Assembly: GCF_007655135.1 (NCBI RefSeq)
Contig: NC_045132.1
Coordinates: forward strand, 5,580,001 to 5,644,000
Source: Punica granatum
Lineage: Eukaryota > Streptophyta > Magnoliopsida > Myrtales > Lythraceae
Direction of reading: 5' to 3'
Length of the DNA stretch: 64,000 bases
Position 1 is the first letter of the stretch; the number at the start of each line of letters is the position of its first letter. The position numbers and the translations under genes are program-made. Shown piece after piece: positions 1 through 12,741 of the stretch. A model generated the notes under the pieces. It did not search any database. It was not told where the DNA came from and saw nothing but the letters and a program-made list of their open reading frames with translations.

Positions 1-2031
1 AAGATAGTTTTAGTACTAAATTTTCAACGGGTGACTAATTCGGATTATTTCAAGTATTTCACTTTTCTTAAATAAGATTTTAAAATATTGTGCGCATTCA
101 AAAGAAAATTCATTATGGAAAAAGTTTTACACCTTAATCGGTTGATTCGATTCAAATTTAATTTAAACGAGGTGTATTGAATTTTCGAATATCAAATAAT
201 GCACCATAAAAAAATTTCATGAGTGAATTTTATGCGTAACATAAAACATTTCATAATTAGGATGAATCCGTACTCCACTCAAATTAATCTCAATTCATGA
301 AAACTGTGGTCGTGCTTTCACTTCAAGAAGGAAAAGAGGAAAAAACAAAAGGAAGGACAATGGAGAAAAGGGTACATCATACATCCCCCAACATAATGTT
401 TCATATATGATGATGAGACGAGGAAATGCAATGGAGGGGAGAAGGGAGGTGGGACCCAGGGAGATATGTAAGTAGTGGCTGAGGCTCACCCAGACGATCT
501 TGTCTAGAAAAGCTTTGATTTCAAGTTTGTGGCAGAGAAGTCTTCCCTTTAAATCTCTCTCCCACCAAACGTTGACATCATTCCCCCCACACCAACACAT
601 ATTCCCTCTCTCTCTAGACATTATCGAGATTGTGCTGAGCTGATACAAGTTTAATTTCTTGATTTTTCATCACATTTTCGGCATCCACCACTTCATATTT
701 GAAAACTCAATAAAAGATAAAAGCTATGATTAATTCAGGATCGACTCGGTAAATACATGAAAGGGTAAAACTCTGTTAATGTGAAATTTTCTTTATTCAC
801 AATACGTGCGTATTTGTGCTTAAGGGATATTTTATCAAAATACGTATGATTTCAGTTTTTCTCTTGGGATTATACATATATTGTTTGCGAAAATAAAATA
901 ATATCGAAATGTGCTTAGAGTACACTTTCTAACAATAAATAACATCTAAAGAGTCCTTAAAGTGTCGTGTTATTATCCTACATATCAAAAATTCTAAGAT
1001 AAATTTTATCTTTTATACTTTTCAGTTTGAGCTTTTGATAGAATTGATACGTTGGAGTCCTTCAACAAGATGACGAGGAGACCAATCAACAATATCTTCG
1101 AAATGGATATACTATCTTCGCCTTGAAGTATAAAAAAAAAAAAAAGGAGTTTTCTCCTCCCTCATTGTACACTAGGGTGCAAAGGAGGGCATTTACTAGA
1201 ACCATAATAAATCAATCGATTGTGAGATAAAAGATTTCCATGCTCGGGACATAATTAATAACAATAATGCATGTTTTTCAAGACTTCACATAAAGTTGTG
1301 ATATGAAATGGGAACAAAGGGACTGAGAATATTCGATAGTATTTCGCTTCCGTTGTATTCTCAAACTTCAAAAAGAATTGCACAGATAGGACTCTCTCGA
1401 TTTCTCGCAATTATTTCGAACTCGTTTCTACACGTCACGAGTTCAATTCCCTCCTCGTCATCCCCCACCCACGCGATTGCCTGGCCATTGTTGTTCAAAA
1501 AAATTGTATTTCAAAAATTCAACGTGCAGTTTCTGTGGATATATATGTATATATATATTCTTATGACCCAATTGCCTCTGTCTAGTTGTTTGTCTCTCTA
1601 CATCCATCCATTCGTCTTGCCCCGTTTCGATGCATTCCTGGGCAAAGAAAGGCCATGATTCTGCCCACAGCCACATCAGTTAATCAATTAAATCCACGAT
1701 ACATTGTCACAGCAAAAACTCCCAATAATAAGCCAAACTCACAGGCACATACACGCGACACGGAAGAAACCCCCGAACAGCGACAACAGCCCCACCCTCC
1801 ACCCACGACACAAACATAAGAACTCCCCGAGAGAGAGACAGAGACCATAGGAAGGAAGAAAGGCAGCAGTTCTTTGGTGGGTCGTGTCCTGTTGTTCTTG
1901 GTTCGGGGGGATTTCTTGATTTCTTGGTTGTTCTTGTTCGGCTTCTGTTGCTGTGGGTCTGTGTGTGCTAAGGAGCACTTTGTTCTTACCGTGTTGCTGT
2001 TGAGGGTGTTGGTGTTTGTTTTTCTTGTCGC
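1..2031. other. AT-rich upstream region of the BBX gene, no gene seen
   Basis: No recognisable protein or RNA gene. The stretch is AT-rich with a poly(A) run near 1130-1145, a CT/GA-rich block at 600-620 and a TATATA-rich block near 1540-1560. A CACGTCAC motif (ACGT core) lies at 1431-1438. The last 200 bases before the BBX start are GA- and GT-rich and look like 5' leader. Short open frames here have no recognisable homology and are treated as chance. Promoter and transcription start cannot be placed from sequence alone. Confidence 0.5.
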
Positions 2032-2108
2032 ATGATTGATCGATCGGTTGGAGTGGGAGAGATATGAGAGCAGAGGAGGAGAGGAGGAGTTATGCGGACG
2101 CTTTGTGA
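2032..2108 (+). promoter_or_regulatory. Two upstream ORFs in the BBX leader, the second overlapping the main start
   Basis: An ATG at 2032 opens an 11-codon frame ending in TGA at 2065-2067. A second ATG at 2064, overlapping that stop, opens a 14-codon frame that runs past the BBX start codon (2092) in another frame and stops at 2106-2108. If the transcript starts upstream of 2032, both would be met before the main ATG and could lower or condition translation. The sequence shows the frames. Their use is inference, because the transcription start is not known. Confidence 0.4.
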
Positions 2109-4303
2109 CGCCTGTGAGAGCGCCGCCGCCGCCGTCTTCTGTGCCGCGGATGAGGCGGCTCTCTGCCTTTCCTGCGATGAGAAGGTCAGAACTTTTGTTC
2201 CATTCCTTTGGGTTTCGATCTTGTTTCTTGTTGTATGTTATGTTGATCCTGAATCAGCTGATTGAAGAAGCGCGATAATCATGGTCCATTTGGGTGTCCG
2301 TTGGTGGGATTAGTTCTACTTCGGGCACTACTGGAGTTCGAGATTTGAATGATGCTGTGTTTTCGCATTCCGTAGCTATGTCCATGGATTCCCTTCATGG
2401 TTCAGGTGGAACTTAGGATTGCCAGGTGCTCTGCATGTCTAAAGTCAAAATATGGATCACATCCGCTGTCCTTCTTACTTTGTGGCAAAATGATCAGATT
2501 GAACTTTGTTGCAGACTCAAGTGAGTTTCAAGAAGTTCCATGTCAATCTAGTGAGGCGCAGAGTTTTTGTGTGCAGAATTGTTCTTGTCGAATATCCTAT
2601 TTAGAACCCTGATCATGAATTTAGTAGCTGATAGAGATGATTTAGTGAAATTTGATATACTGGGGATGACGTGGATCACATGTGAACTATTCGCAGGAGA
2701 ACCTGCTAAGTATTTCGAGTCTTAAGACTCCTACGATGGGGTAATTGTAAAAAGTCCATGGTTGGACGCATTACATCTACTGAATATGGAAGGAACGTAA
2801 TTTTTATTAGAAATGTTATGTCTCCTTCTATATTAGTGCAGAAAGTTTTGGATGAGGTGCAACTGAGTTTCTGTTTTACCAAATGTCTCTCTAAAGTCTG
2901 TACAGTAGCTATAGCTAGGAAATTGGGCATTGTTAAAACGTTCCCTTAGTTGAGCTGGTTTGTGTTTTATGCCCTGTTTTGGACTTCTTGGCTTGGTGGC
3001 TTGTGATGCATGCGTAAATATTTTGTGGTGATTAATGAAGTTTATGCCCCTCACCAATAAAGAAAAAAGTCGGTGGCTGTTCAATTCTTAAATTTCTGAG
3101 AATTTTTTGATCTAATCTGGGGTTCGATATGTGCATCATCTCTGATTGGTTGAGCTCACTATATCCTCTTCTCCCATGACCTTTACTTATAGACTTCTCT
3201 CAGCTATTTATGACAGGTCCATATGTGTAATAAGCTTGCTAGTCGGCATGTAAGGGTCGGCCTGGCAAATCCCAGCGATGTTCCTCGTTGTGACATTTGC
3301 GAAAATGCACCTGGTAGCCTTTTGTTTCTTTCAATTACAATTTGTTGGATTCATTTCCGTCTCATTTCGGGGAAACAGTGTTCTCAAATTCATTCTGCCC
3401 TTTGTGAATTACATGTGTGCAGCTTTCTTTTACTGTGAGATAGATGGGACTTCCCTCTGCCTGCAATGTGATATGATCGTTCACGTCGGGGGCAAAAGGA
3501 CCCATGGGAGATATCTCCTCTTGAGGCAGAGAGTGGAGGTACTGACAAGTCGTGTTATCAACGGACTCAATGCTATTGCAATAGTTAATTATACATTGCT
3601 AAATGCTGTTTCCTCAGCATATTTTGGCAGATGCGTAGACTTTATACCTGATACTGGGGGTTAAGAGCTGATACGCTGTATATTTAGGTATAGATTGGCC
3701 TATTCTCCTGCGACTATGTATCAACCATGTAATGCTGCCAGAAGGGGCATCATCCTTCATAACCCACCAATCATTGGCTTGTAATGTTTATGTTTCTTTT
3801 ACGATTTCACTGTGATTTTTAAAATCAAAGTATGTTGTGGTGTGATGCAGTTTCCAGGGGACAAATCATCTCACCATGAGGAGCCGGCTGTGCCCTCTAT
3901 GGAACCAGGGGAGGCCAGAAGAGGACATCCTCAAAATCAGAACTTGAAGCCTACGATGGAGGAGAATCATCAGAACCACCGGGAATCAGCTCTTCGAGCT
4001 CCCAATACGAGTGACACTGAGAAGCTTGGTAAGAGGGACTCAAAGATGATCGATCTGAACATGAAGCCACACAGAATGCACGAACAGGCTTCATTTAATG
4101 AGGTCAGTTCATGCGGTTGATTTGGGAAATTTCTTTAAGTGCTTTTCAAATCTTGCTCTGTTAATGAAGATTATTCTTTTTTAACTTTCCATTTTTTGTT
4201 CTGGTCCATGAGTGTTTTGGAATCTAAGCCCGTACAATATAAAATGCGAGGCCTATAATAAATTTTCTGAAGCATGGGAATTTCTTCTGTATTGCAGCAA
4301 TGA
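2092..4303 (+). CDS. BBX18/BBX19: Double B-box zinc finger protein (BBX18/BBX19 type)
   Basis: Two-B-box transcriptional regulator of the plant DBB group, a nuclear protein family known from light, flowering-time and thermomorphogenesis control. Exons as read, all at GT..AG borders and in phase: 2092-2184, 3217-3313, 3423-3538, 3851-4102, 4298-4303, giving about 187 aa against about 172 in Arabidopsis BBX18. B-box 1 spans residues 1-47 and begins [17 protein letters not shown], with Cys and His ligands CxxC...CxxC...H. B-box 2 spans about residues 54-97 ([27 protein letters not shown]). The tail holds the family motif MIDLN near residue 168. There is no CCT domain, as expected for this group. 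If the last intron is retained, translation would stop at 4120 instead. The start is set by the [13 protein letters not shown]-terminus of the family. Assignment to BBX18 versus BBX19 is not possible, as the two Arabidopsis proteins are near duplicates. Confidence 0.93.
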
Positions 4304-4934
4304 CGACAGATCACGAAAATGGCTGAAGAGGAATTTCTTAGTGCAAAGGCGGAAGTTTGGAGCCAGGGAACTCATCTGTTACGCATTTCTCTTGCAATTT
4401 GGAATTATATTGTTTTGGCATCGTCTTAGTGTGTGACGATGTGAAAAATAGCCGTGGGCTGTCGAGACTTGGGTGTATGTGTTTGCAAACTTGTTTGGAT
4501 TTAGTTTTAATGACGTTGGCTCTTCAAAGAACACAGTTGTAGAATCGCTGTGACTTTGATTTTTCAAGTGTTCGAGCTTTAGGATGACTGCTGGTTAGTT
4601 TTCAGGCACCCCTTCGCTGCACTTGCAATTGCTATGTACTCTTATTTCCCTGTAAAATCCTCACTTCACGACCCCCAAAGTTCGGGATGATCTCTGGTTC
4701 CTTTCTTGCTTTCGCTAGTGAAACACGAAGGACGAAAGTTTATCTCGACTCGGGCACGGGGCACTCTAAGTACTAGGTTTCATCTGTGAACTCGAAGTCA
4801 GAGCATGAACTCAAGGCTTCGACAAATATATGCTTCTTGTAATTGTATATGGTTGATCTTGTCCGACATTCATTTCATTAGAATGTTCAGTTTTTGAAAG
4901 GTGAAATATATTTATTTATAATCATAAGGTCAAA
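4304..4934. other. BBX 3' untranslated region and spacer to the tRNA
   Basis: Contains the 3' UTR of the BBX gene, probably to about 4870, and an AT-rich spacer. No further gene is seen. The open frames at 4212-4567 overlap the last intron and the UTR and have no recognisable homology. Confidence 0.45.
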
Positions 4935-5006
4935 TCCGTTGTAGTCTAGTTGGTTAGGATACTCGGCTCTCACCCGAGAGACCCGGGTTCGAGTCCCGGC
5001 AACGGA
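4935..5006 (+). tRNA. tRNA-Glu (anticodon CTC)
   Basis: A 72-base cloverleaf without CCA. The acceptor stem pairs TCCGTTG at 4935 with CAACGGA at 5000-5006. The D arm contains TAGTTGGTTAGGAT. The anticodon stem-loop CTCGGCTCTCACCCGAG has loop anticodon CTC. The T arm reads CCCGGGTTCGAGTCCCGG with an intact B box. No intron is present. The sequence is typical of plant nuclear tRNA-Glu. A T-rich stretch just downstream (5011-5020) fits a Pol III terminator. Confidence 0.95.
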
Positions 5007-5699
5007 ATTGTCTTTTTATTTGGAATTACATGTCTTAACCCTCTCTCTGGATGGAGCAATTCGGAGAATAAAGGTTTTTATCTTTACACCAGAACACTAC
5101 GGCAGTTTGATTGTTAACCGGAACCGCACCTTATGCTCAGGTTTTCTCATGTCCGAGGTTGGTTTGGTCCTAAAGATCCATTTCTTGGAAGATGAACAAA
5201 ATAAAAGAGCAGGATGGTGACACTTTTATCTGGTATAGGATGCCCCTATCTTACTTTATCCATAAATCACATGATCGAATTTTGCCCTGAGAAGATAATC
5301 CTATCCGTACATGTCCTACGAAATGGATCCCATTCGATATGAAATGGATCCCCGTCAATGAATGAATAGATTTCTGTTATGAACACCACCTTTTGAATAA
5401 TAGGATGACTCAACAAACCGCACTACCACGTTCGTTTAGAAAGTTCCGAAATAGTTTATAAAGTTACAACTGGCCTTTGCTTGAGCTTGTCATGTAGGAC
5501 ATACAACAGCGACGAGACTAAAATAGGTCATCTGTACAATTTTGATACATTTGTATGTACAAGTAAATCTTCCACCCACAGTGCCGTTCCCCTGTACAAG
5601 ATCCAGCTGGTTCACCACCACGAGTGCTTCGTTTCGACTGAGAAAGAATCAAAAGTTAATGGCAGAGAGTACTAGAAGATTAGTGGCCTCCGGAAGGAT
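5007..5699. other. Intergenic spacer, nothing recognised
   Basis: Spacer between the tRNA and the 3' end of the minus-strand PHAF1 gene. Open frames at 5008-5220 and 5481-5675 show no recognisable family and no splice or start context. Short direct repeats of ATGGATCCC occur near 5320-5350. Confidence 0.4.
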
Positions 5700-6074
5700 G
5701 GCTCGGAACGAACACGATTAATGAATACACAGAGAAGAAACATTACAGAATTGCAGTCATTTATATTCAATCACAGCAAAAGGATTTAAAAACTAGACGA
5801 AGAGACAAAAAAGAGCATCAAAAGAACAGCCCAATAACACTAACAGATCGCTCGTTTGGAGAAGTTCATATCCCTAGTCGGTCTTTAGAGTGGCGGCGAG
5901 GGGCTTTTTAGCAGCTTCAGGATGTTTCCATACATTTACAATTCTGCCTAGGTCTTCCATACCCAACCAAACACAATAATTTAGCATCACACTTTTCCCC
6001 AAGGAAAATCAACTACACAAAATGACCAGAGCATAAGAAGAAAGTGACCCAGCATCGACATACCTTATGACACG

Positions 6075-7236
6075 TCAAGATTGGAAGAGAGTTACAGTTG
6101 CAATATACCCATTTTTCATGACCTGAATGCATTAACCTTAACAGTCAGTTTCAAGGCACAATTTTTCAATGTGGGCATTATGATACAAAGAGAATTGGAT
6201 ATTAAGGCTGTGGAAAGAAATTATTCAAGGAGGGAAGAAAGAATCACAAATACTCACCTCAAATGCAACATTTTGATGGCCATACACAAAAGTAGAACCA
6301 AATGGGTTGCTAGTAGATCCTTGAGTTTGTATGGCAGCTCGACCACAATCACCAAGGATGTCCTGCAATTATATCAACAGTTAGGAAGGACGGTCTTGCG
6401 GAAATGCACATGTCAGTCGATGAGGATGGATAACACCATAATTTCTCCAACCAATTTCCTTGCCCTCCTGAAACAAGATTCTTGGACAAAGGATAATGCT
6501 CTCCCTATGAATCCGTCCATCAAAACGACGCAGAAAAGTGTAAGAACCAATCTCTATCTAAAAAGGAATGATACCTTCACTTGTTCCCATTTTGTACTCG
6601 GGGTAATCCGCTGCGCAGGATCATTTCCTTCCTGGTAAGACTCCCCAACTGCCAGCAGAGAACATCCTCCATTAATTCCATATTTTCTAGCGCTAGTTTG
6701 TCTCAGTTTCCCCCGTACCTCTCCGTAATGTTAGCTTATTTTCAATAACCCAAAGCCAGAGTTTGAGGGAAGAAAAAGTACGTACGATCAGAACCATAGA
6801 CGATAAAATTGCACTTTATGTATGTGTTGAAATCTGCATGCCCTGGATAGTTTGTGTGCAGAACAAACTTCTTAATTTTATGGGTCTGCACAAAAGCAAC
6901 ATTAGAAAAGTGTACATGCATAAAATAATAACTCAATTTGAAGATTGCGCGAATGCTTGAAAGAACAGACCTGGCCATCAAATAGGATATCCAATCCACG
7001 GGCAAAATAATTGTAGAAGTAATCCCCACAAAGGGTAGTTCGAGGTCGTGGATCTGAAGCAGAGTGAATAACCATTTGGTCCACCTATGCAGGTAGAAGC
7101 AAACACCACTGAAAACGTAAATGGTGCATGCATCCCCTTTTTTGAGATAAAAGATGAATGTATTGAAACAACATACAACTACACACAAGTTGTTCATGTA
7201 TAGGAAGCCTCTTCTCCCTGCACCATTCCCCCCCCC

Positions 7237-7272
<36 letters not shown>

Positions 7273-10200
7273 CTTTGTTTTTGGATAAATATAGGAAGAT
7301 GATTTGGCCTATTAACAATTAGAGGTTCCTGAAAAAACTATATTCCAGAATGCACAAGATCCATTGAATTTGCATCAAAATGGATATCAAGATATAAAGT
7401 TGCAACAGCAAGTTCAGCACTGCGCACTTAAAATTTGGTTTTGTTGGCTGTTTTAACCCAATGATCTTGACATTCATCATACAGCTTTTGCCGAGTGCAA
7501 GATTAGATGACTCAACAATTAAATCCAGATAGCTGTATAAAAGAACCCTGACTCCTTCCAACCCAATACAGTGGGAATCACACATTTTGGAAATACGGAG
7601 ATTTTTAGATGGAGCTACTGCTCTGAAGTTGTGATGTGATTTGTTCTTTAATATAGGAGAGAACCAGAAGCTTAACCTATTGATTTATTCTTATAAATAA
7701 TAATGTGCACCACAAGAACATAATCCCATAATACACAGGAGACTAATTTAATGATACCTGTTTTTGGTGGATTCCACAGGGACGACCTAATTCAGTCCAC
7801 ACATCCTGCCAAGAGAAAAAAAAAGGCAAACCTTACTATAGAGTTGCCGAAAAGTCCTCTTACACTCACCAAATAATAGCATTTTCAAGACGAAATTAAC
7901 ATAATGGAACGATATAGAAATTGTGATTTGCTCGAAGCCAATTTGAAAAACTTCTCAGTAACTAAAACCAAATCTCAGACTCTTATCCTGAAAGATACAC
8001 CTTTGCTTTTTCAGCATGACAGAAACATGAATCTATACTTGAAAAGTAGCAAAGCTTACACAGTTGATATTGTAGAATAGAAGAGTAGACCTCATCCACT
8101 AGGCACAGCAATAAGCAAAATATGCAGGGAATTAAAATTGTGACGGAGAGTCGCTATGTTGAGATTCATGTAGAACTGCTTGGTGGCCAATACCAAAAAG
8201 ACGAGAAAACAAACAGAAAATTCTCTGTTGCATAAATTTAAAGAGAAATGGACAGAGAAGAAATCGTTTGAGCACAGCAGACATTTATTTTCCATTAAAT
8301 TAAATTAATTAAATAAACAAGATAGAAAATCCAAAACATCTTAAAATCTTCAACTTGAAGATACTATAAGAGAGAATCTAATCAAACAGCAACCAGAGAG
8401 AAATTAGCTTTAAAATTTACAACCACCAACACACCAACTTTACCTGAGGAGAGGCACCAAAAGGAATGCGCTGACCACCACCAGTAAAATGCAGTTCTTC
8501 TCCAAGCTGGAAAAGAATTGAGTCATTTATTATTATTATTTTTTTTTCTTAAGAAAAAAAATGACAGAATATCTCGAAAGACGATGCAATTGGATCTCAA
8601 ACCTTAACATGGACCTCTTCCATGTAAAGACTACCAGAGGGTAATGGAGGAACCGAAGCCTTATCCATTAAAGATCCCACACCCACTTTCTTGTCTGTGG
8701 AACTGTCATATATAGAAACCCGGCATGTCACTGGAGTGGTGCCATCTGGAAACTCCAGTGGTAGTTCCGCTTTTTGACAAATAAGGATGAAATGACACTG
8801 TCAAAACCTAAATTTAATAAAGAAAGAGTCCGCCACAAGTTTAAGTATGAAGTACCTTCCCCATCATGGCAGCAATCCGTATACTGGCTTGGGATAGGAA
8901 AAGCAAAGGATAGTCCCTGACAATAATTAAATCACTTCAGTAAGCGAAATAGTTGAAGAGTGACGTATATTCTGAAAAGATTATGAACTTGCAAGGCCTT
9001 CAGACTTCATACCGGATAAAACAGTGTGTAGACACCTCTATCCTTGTCATAGATGCCAGGAAAGGTCGGACCAAAAAGTGCATATACAGCAACAAATGTA
9101 GCCAGAGTAGATGGTCCCCTAAATATATAAAACATGTTCAACAAAATAATTTGGGTCAGCAAAGCACTAAAACCAAAAAAATAAAAATAAAAATAAAAAG
9201 AACTTAACTTACCCAATCAAAGAATTGGAATAGCGCATTTGAAGCCTCTTGACATCAAAAATTTCAATAAGATGTAACCTCTGAAGCAAGTTTAACAGCA
9301 GATCAGAGAAACTATGATAAATAGGAGACACATATTTAGGGAACCAGGTCATGCCAAAATGGTCAACCCATAACATAGTAAATGGTTTAAAAACTTTTGC
9401 AATCAATCTGGCTAGTAAGATATGAACTCTGTATTCTTACAAAATTAGCCATTGTCTGAACCTAAAAGATAGTAATAATTTGTCTTTAGCAGTTTAAATC
9501 TCCAATAGAGCCACATCACTAGTAGCTGTCCCGGTACTCGCGATATCATTGAACCACAAATAATGAGTATATAAACAATGCATGAAATGAAGGTGAAGTA
9601 AAACCTGTGACCAAGGATCAAAACGAAGATGAAAACCGTGATCTGGGAAACTAATAACAATGTCCAGCTTCAGGGGATCCTGCAAAGAGTTACATTCTAC
9701 TTAGAATAACTGCTTATTCCTTACAACTAGTCTTAATCTTAACTGCATAAAATTGATAGCTTCTATGGTCACTTAAAGTGATCAAGAGTTGTAGGCCCAT
9801 GGGAATTGGATCAGACGAAAGCAACTTTGGCCCTTGGATCACTCAAGTAATAGTCATTTAAGGTAACCATGTAATTTTTCGCAGTAAATTGCAAGCATGG
9901 AGAAGTAAATTACTGCAGATTTAAGGAAAAGTACCTCATCATAGTACTTCACATGGACAACATCGTATATATTCGGCTGCTGCTCGATTTGGGCAAATGC
10001 CTCACAGATTGGCATACCTAGATCATCAGAGGACACTGTAATTATATATTTGCTAGATTGATTAAACCATTACAAACAACACGAGTGCCAGCCACCTTTA
10101 CGGTTTGACTAGAAAGAATTCTCACATCAAATCATACATAACAGATTCTCCGACAAACAAACTGCACAACATACAGAAGCATTCACTGATTACTTAAAAC

Positions 10201-10571
10201 ACTGCGCGCAGAGAGAACAACACAGAAGCCGAACGACCAGTAAGCTCAGACAGTAGAGGCAAACATAAAGGCTCACTCATGATTCAAAATCAAGCTGTCA
10301 ACCGCATCAAAGGCAAAGCATTCCGGCGCAAAACCAGCTCCGCCGCCAAATCAAAAAAAAAAAAAAAAAAACCACTTCCGATCGTCCATATTCAACAAAT
10401 TCACCGATCAGGAGCTCAATCGAGTACGCAAGCGAGCAGCAACAAAGCACAAGCGACCGAAAGAGGGAGTTTACCGAGGGAAAAGGGGCCGATGCCCAGG
10501 CCAGGCCGGAGATCGAGGACGATTGCGCCCATGGCAGTGCCCTCGCAGCGGCGCCGAGGTCTCTGCAACAT
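6075..10571 (-). CDS. PHAF1: PHAF1 / UPF0183 family protein (homologue of At3g51130 and human C16orf70/MYTHO)
   Basis: Fourteen coding exons, all in phase with GT..AG borders: 10571-10475, 10017-9935, 9679-9605, 9280-9213, 9118-9013, 8916-8856, 8769-8603, 8506-8444, 7805-7758, 7084-6971, 6885-6786, 6627-6575, 6362-6258, 6122-6075. They sum to 1188 bases, 395 aa, against about 410 aa for the family in plants. The N-terminus contains MGAIVLDLRPGLGIGPFSL, then IYDVVHVKYYDE, DPLKLDIVISFPDHGF, GGPSTLATFVAVYALFGPTF, DQMVIHSASDPRP and the terminal VTLFQS. The start at 10571 gives the plant-type leader ending RRCEGTA before the second Met. The animal homologue is described as a phagophore-associated protein in autophagy. 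The plant role is inferred only by homology. Exon 12 uses an acceptor four bases inside another AG, chosen because it keeps the frame. The 3' UTR runs from 6074 to about 5750. Confidence 0.95.
7228..7269. repeat. Poly(C) tract in a PHAF1 intron (poly(G) on the transcript)
   Basis: Nine C, one A at 7237, then 32 C, inside the intron between PHAF1 exons 9 and 10. On the transcribed strand the RNA would carry a run of about 32 G. Such tracts are unstable, so the exact length may be an assembly or sequencing estimate. Confidence 0.9.
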
Positions 10572-12120
10572 TTAATCCCCTCCGACGACGACTACGATTT
10601 CTACTCGTGGATTTCGATTGCGATTGGCGAGGGATTGAATCGGGGCGCAATTAAAGCTCCGTCATCGATCGACCGCGAAATGGACGAAGGAGGAAGGAAG
10701 AAATTGATTTGATCGAATGCGTCGTCGAGGTTCCAATGATTGTCGTGCGTTCGTGTGGGATTTGAGGGAAGTTTTCATTTTATGATCCTAAGGTTGCCGG
10801 TGACGACAAGTCACCGCTTTCCTTTTTTAACTTCTTTAGGTCCTTCAAGTCTCTAATTTTTTAAACTCTAACCCAATTCGGCAAGCCCGATGGGGAATTC
10901 TACGGGCATGAGCTGGTGGACCATTCGTGAATCCCTCAAGATCACTGGATCCGTGTGAGGTCTATGACCTGATATGGCCCGAAGGGATCCCCGAATAACC
11001 CCAATTCACACACTAGAAAATTCCCCAAACTTCGACAAGATTGTCGGCGGGCAGCTCTCTTTCCCTTCGACCTCATCTAGAGTTGTAATGATTGTTATTG
11101 AGCCAACATGAAACCTACACCTAATGTCCTCATTGTTCTCGAAAATATGGGCTCCTAGTGGTTTAGCGATGGCCAATGTGAACCCATGATATAAGGTGTT
11201 GGCAAATATAGACTCATAGTTGCCCTTAAATAACCTCGTCTATGATAGTGTGACCATTCGTTTGTGGCCACTCTTGCCGACGATCTTGTTTGGCTCATGA
11301 TAGGCCGTGTTATCACGATAAGAGAAGGGTGGGATGGGTTCAGGGTCGGGGTCAGAGTTAAGGCACATCCGAAAGTTTTAAAAGAAAAAAAAACTGGAGA
11401 ACCTAATTGAAATAACAAATTTAGCTAAATTCATGTATTGAAAAATATTCTCTTAGTATCAGAAAAAAAATAACTATATATAAAGGCAAAATCTTATCTT
11501 ATATAAACAAAATAAAAATTTTTGTCCCAATATGGGAAAAGAGGGTGGGTAGAATTCGCTATAGATTTATGGACGGTACTGAGGACTCCCCTTCTCCATT
11601 TTTACTGAGATCCATATAGAATGATATGTATGAGATTGTGAATTAGGGTTACGGCGAAGGATGGATTACTTTAATTGTAATGTGCTTATCCATTGTGTTT
11701 ATCATATATATCTTCCTTTGTTATTGTCTCGGCGAACCAGCTGTATTTCTTGTTTTGTAATAGTTCTCTTGAACATTTTCCCATCTTGTACTGGTCCTTA
11801 TCAAGGAATAAATCCTCTTTCCTTTTCGGAAAAAAAAAAAGGCCGAGTGAAGTGGGGAAAATCCCCACACGCCGGTTTTTTTAATTTCAAATATTTTCTT
11901 TTTCTTGAATTTTTAAAATTTTCTTAAAATTCTTTCTTTCTTTCAATTCTTCTTATCTTACAAATAAAACAAAACTTTTTGTCCCAATATGGGAAAAGTG
12001 GGCGAGTGAAACAAGAGGACGAATGAGGAAAATCACCACACGCCAGGTTTTTTCTATTTTAAATTTTCTCTTTTTTAAAATTTTTTTAAAAATTTTCTTA
12101 AAATTTTTTCTTTCTTTCAA
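10572..12120. other. PHAF1 upstream region and an intergenic block with internal direct repeats
   Basis: 10572-10760 is the likely promoter and 5' leader of PHAF1; no TATA box is seen. The rest has no recognisable gene. Two direct repeats share 'GTCCCAATATGGGAAAA' at 11524-11540 and 11981-11997. A longer pair, 11838-11945 and 12003-12120, shares 'CACACGCC', a T-rich stretch and TTCTTTCTTTCAA. The second copy is cut off at 12120/12121, where a Helitron-like 5' end begins. A short A-run at 11830-11840 after a gene-like stretch may be an old retroposed tail. Confidence 0.4.
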
Positions 12121-12741
12121 TCTATATAATTATAAAAGCCGGAACGATACGCGGGACAATGTCACATAGGACGTAAGTGGCTCATGGTTGAGTGACTCTT
12201 GAAGGTCCTACCAATTACAATGCAAAAAATGACATAGTATTATCGAGTCACATCATCATCATGAAATTCTAAAAGTTCTTTAATTACAGAAGATGAAAAG
12301 TTATCTAATATAATTTTAAGTATAAAATTTTACAAAAATAATTATTTGTTTATACGTATCCTTAGCATATTCACATTAACAAAACACAAACTTTCATACT
12401 ATACGAACTACATAAAACTATTTTTTTTTAAAGCACAAAAATATTCGGTTAACTATTTTGTAGCATATCATCAACCCTAAAACCCTAAAAATCAAATTAA
12501 GAACTTTAAATGAAATAGGATTAATAAGAAAACAACCATAACTAAATATATATGCTCACAAATTAAAAAATAACAATAACAACTTTCTCATAGATACTTA
12601 TAGGAAAAAAATTCCTCACAACCAACTTTGTTAATGCAATCATGGACGAATATTTAATATTCGTGAACATTTTATACCATTTATAAGCTTATGTCATAAG
12701 TAGTCTGTCATCTTCTTAATACGTGTGGGCCCTATATCTAG
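12121..12741 (+). mobile_element. Short non-autonomous Helitron candidate
   Basis: The 5' end is TCTATATAATTATAAAAGCC after an A, near-identical to the 5' end of the Helitron that closes at 18832 on the other strand. The flank is part of a local repeat whose sister copy (ending about 11945) continues uninterrupted as A|TTCTTCT. The proposed 3' end is CTAG at 12738-12741, followed by TTCTTCT, which restores the sister sequence across an A|T insertion site. No strong hairpin is seen just before CTAG, which weakens the 3' call. Contents are AT-rich without coding sequence. Confidence 0.45.

Noticed and set aside
430..600. Possible microRNA precursor (stretch recalling miR396)
   Set aside because: The match to the mature sequence is poor and no convincing complementary arm was found.
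295..648. 117-codon minus-strand frame
   Set aside because: No recognisable domain, and the composition follows CT/GA-rich sequence; no neighbouring exon.
1308..1978. Open frames on both strands upstream of the BBX gene
   Set aside because: No homology recognised; they overlap each other and the probable promoter and leader.
10279..10575. 98-codon plus-strand frame rich in Lys and Arg
   Set aside because: Antisense to PHAF1 exon 1 and its first intron, with a poly(A) run.
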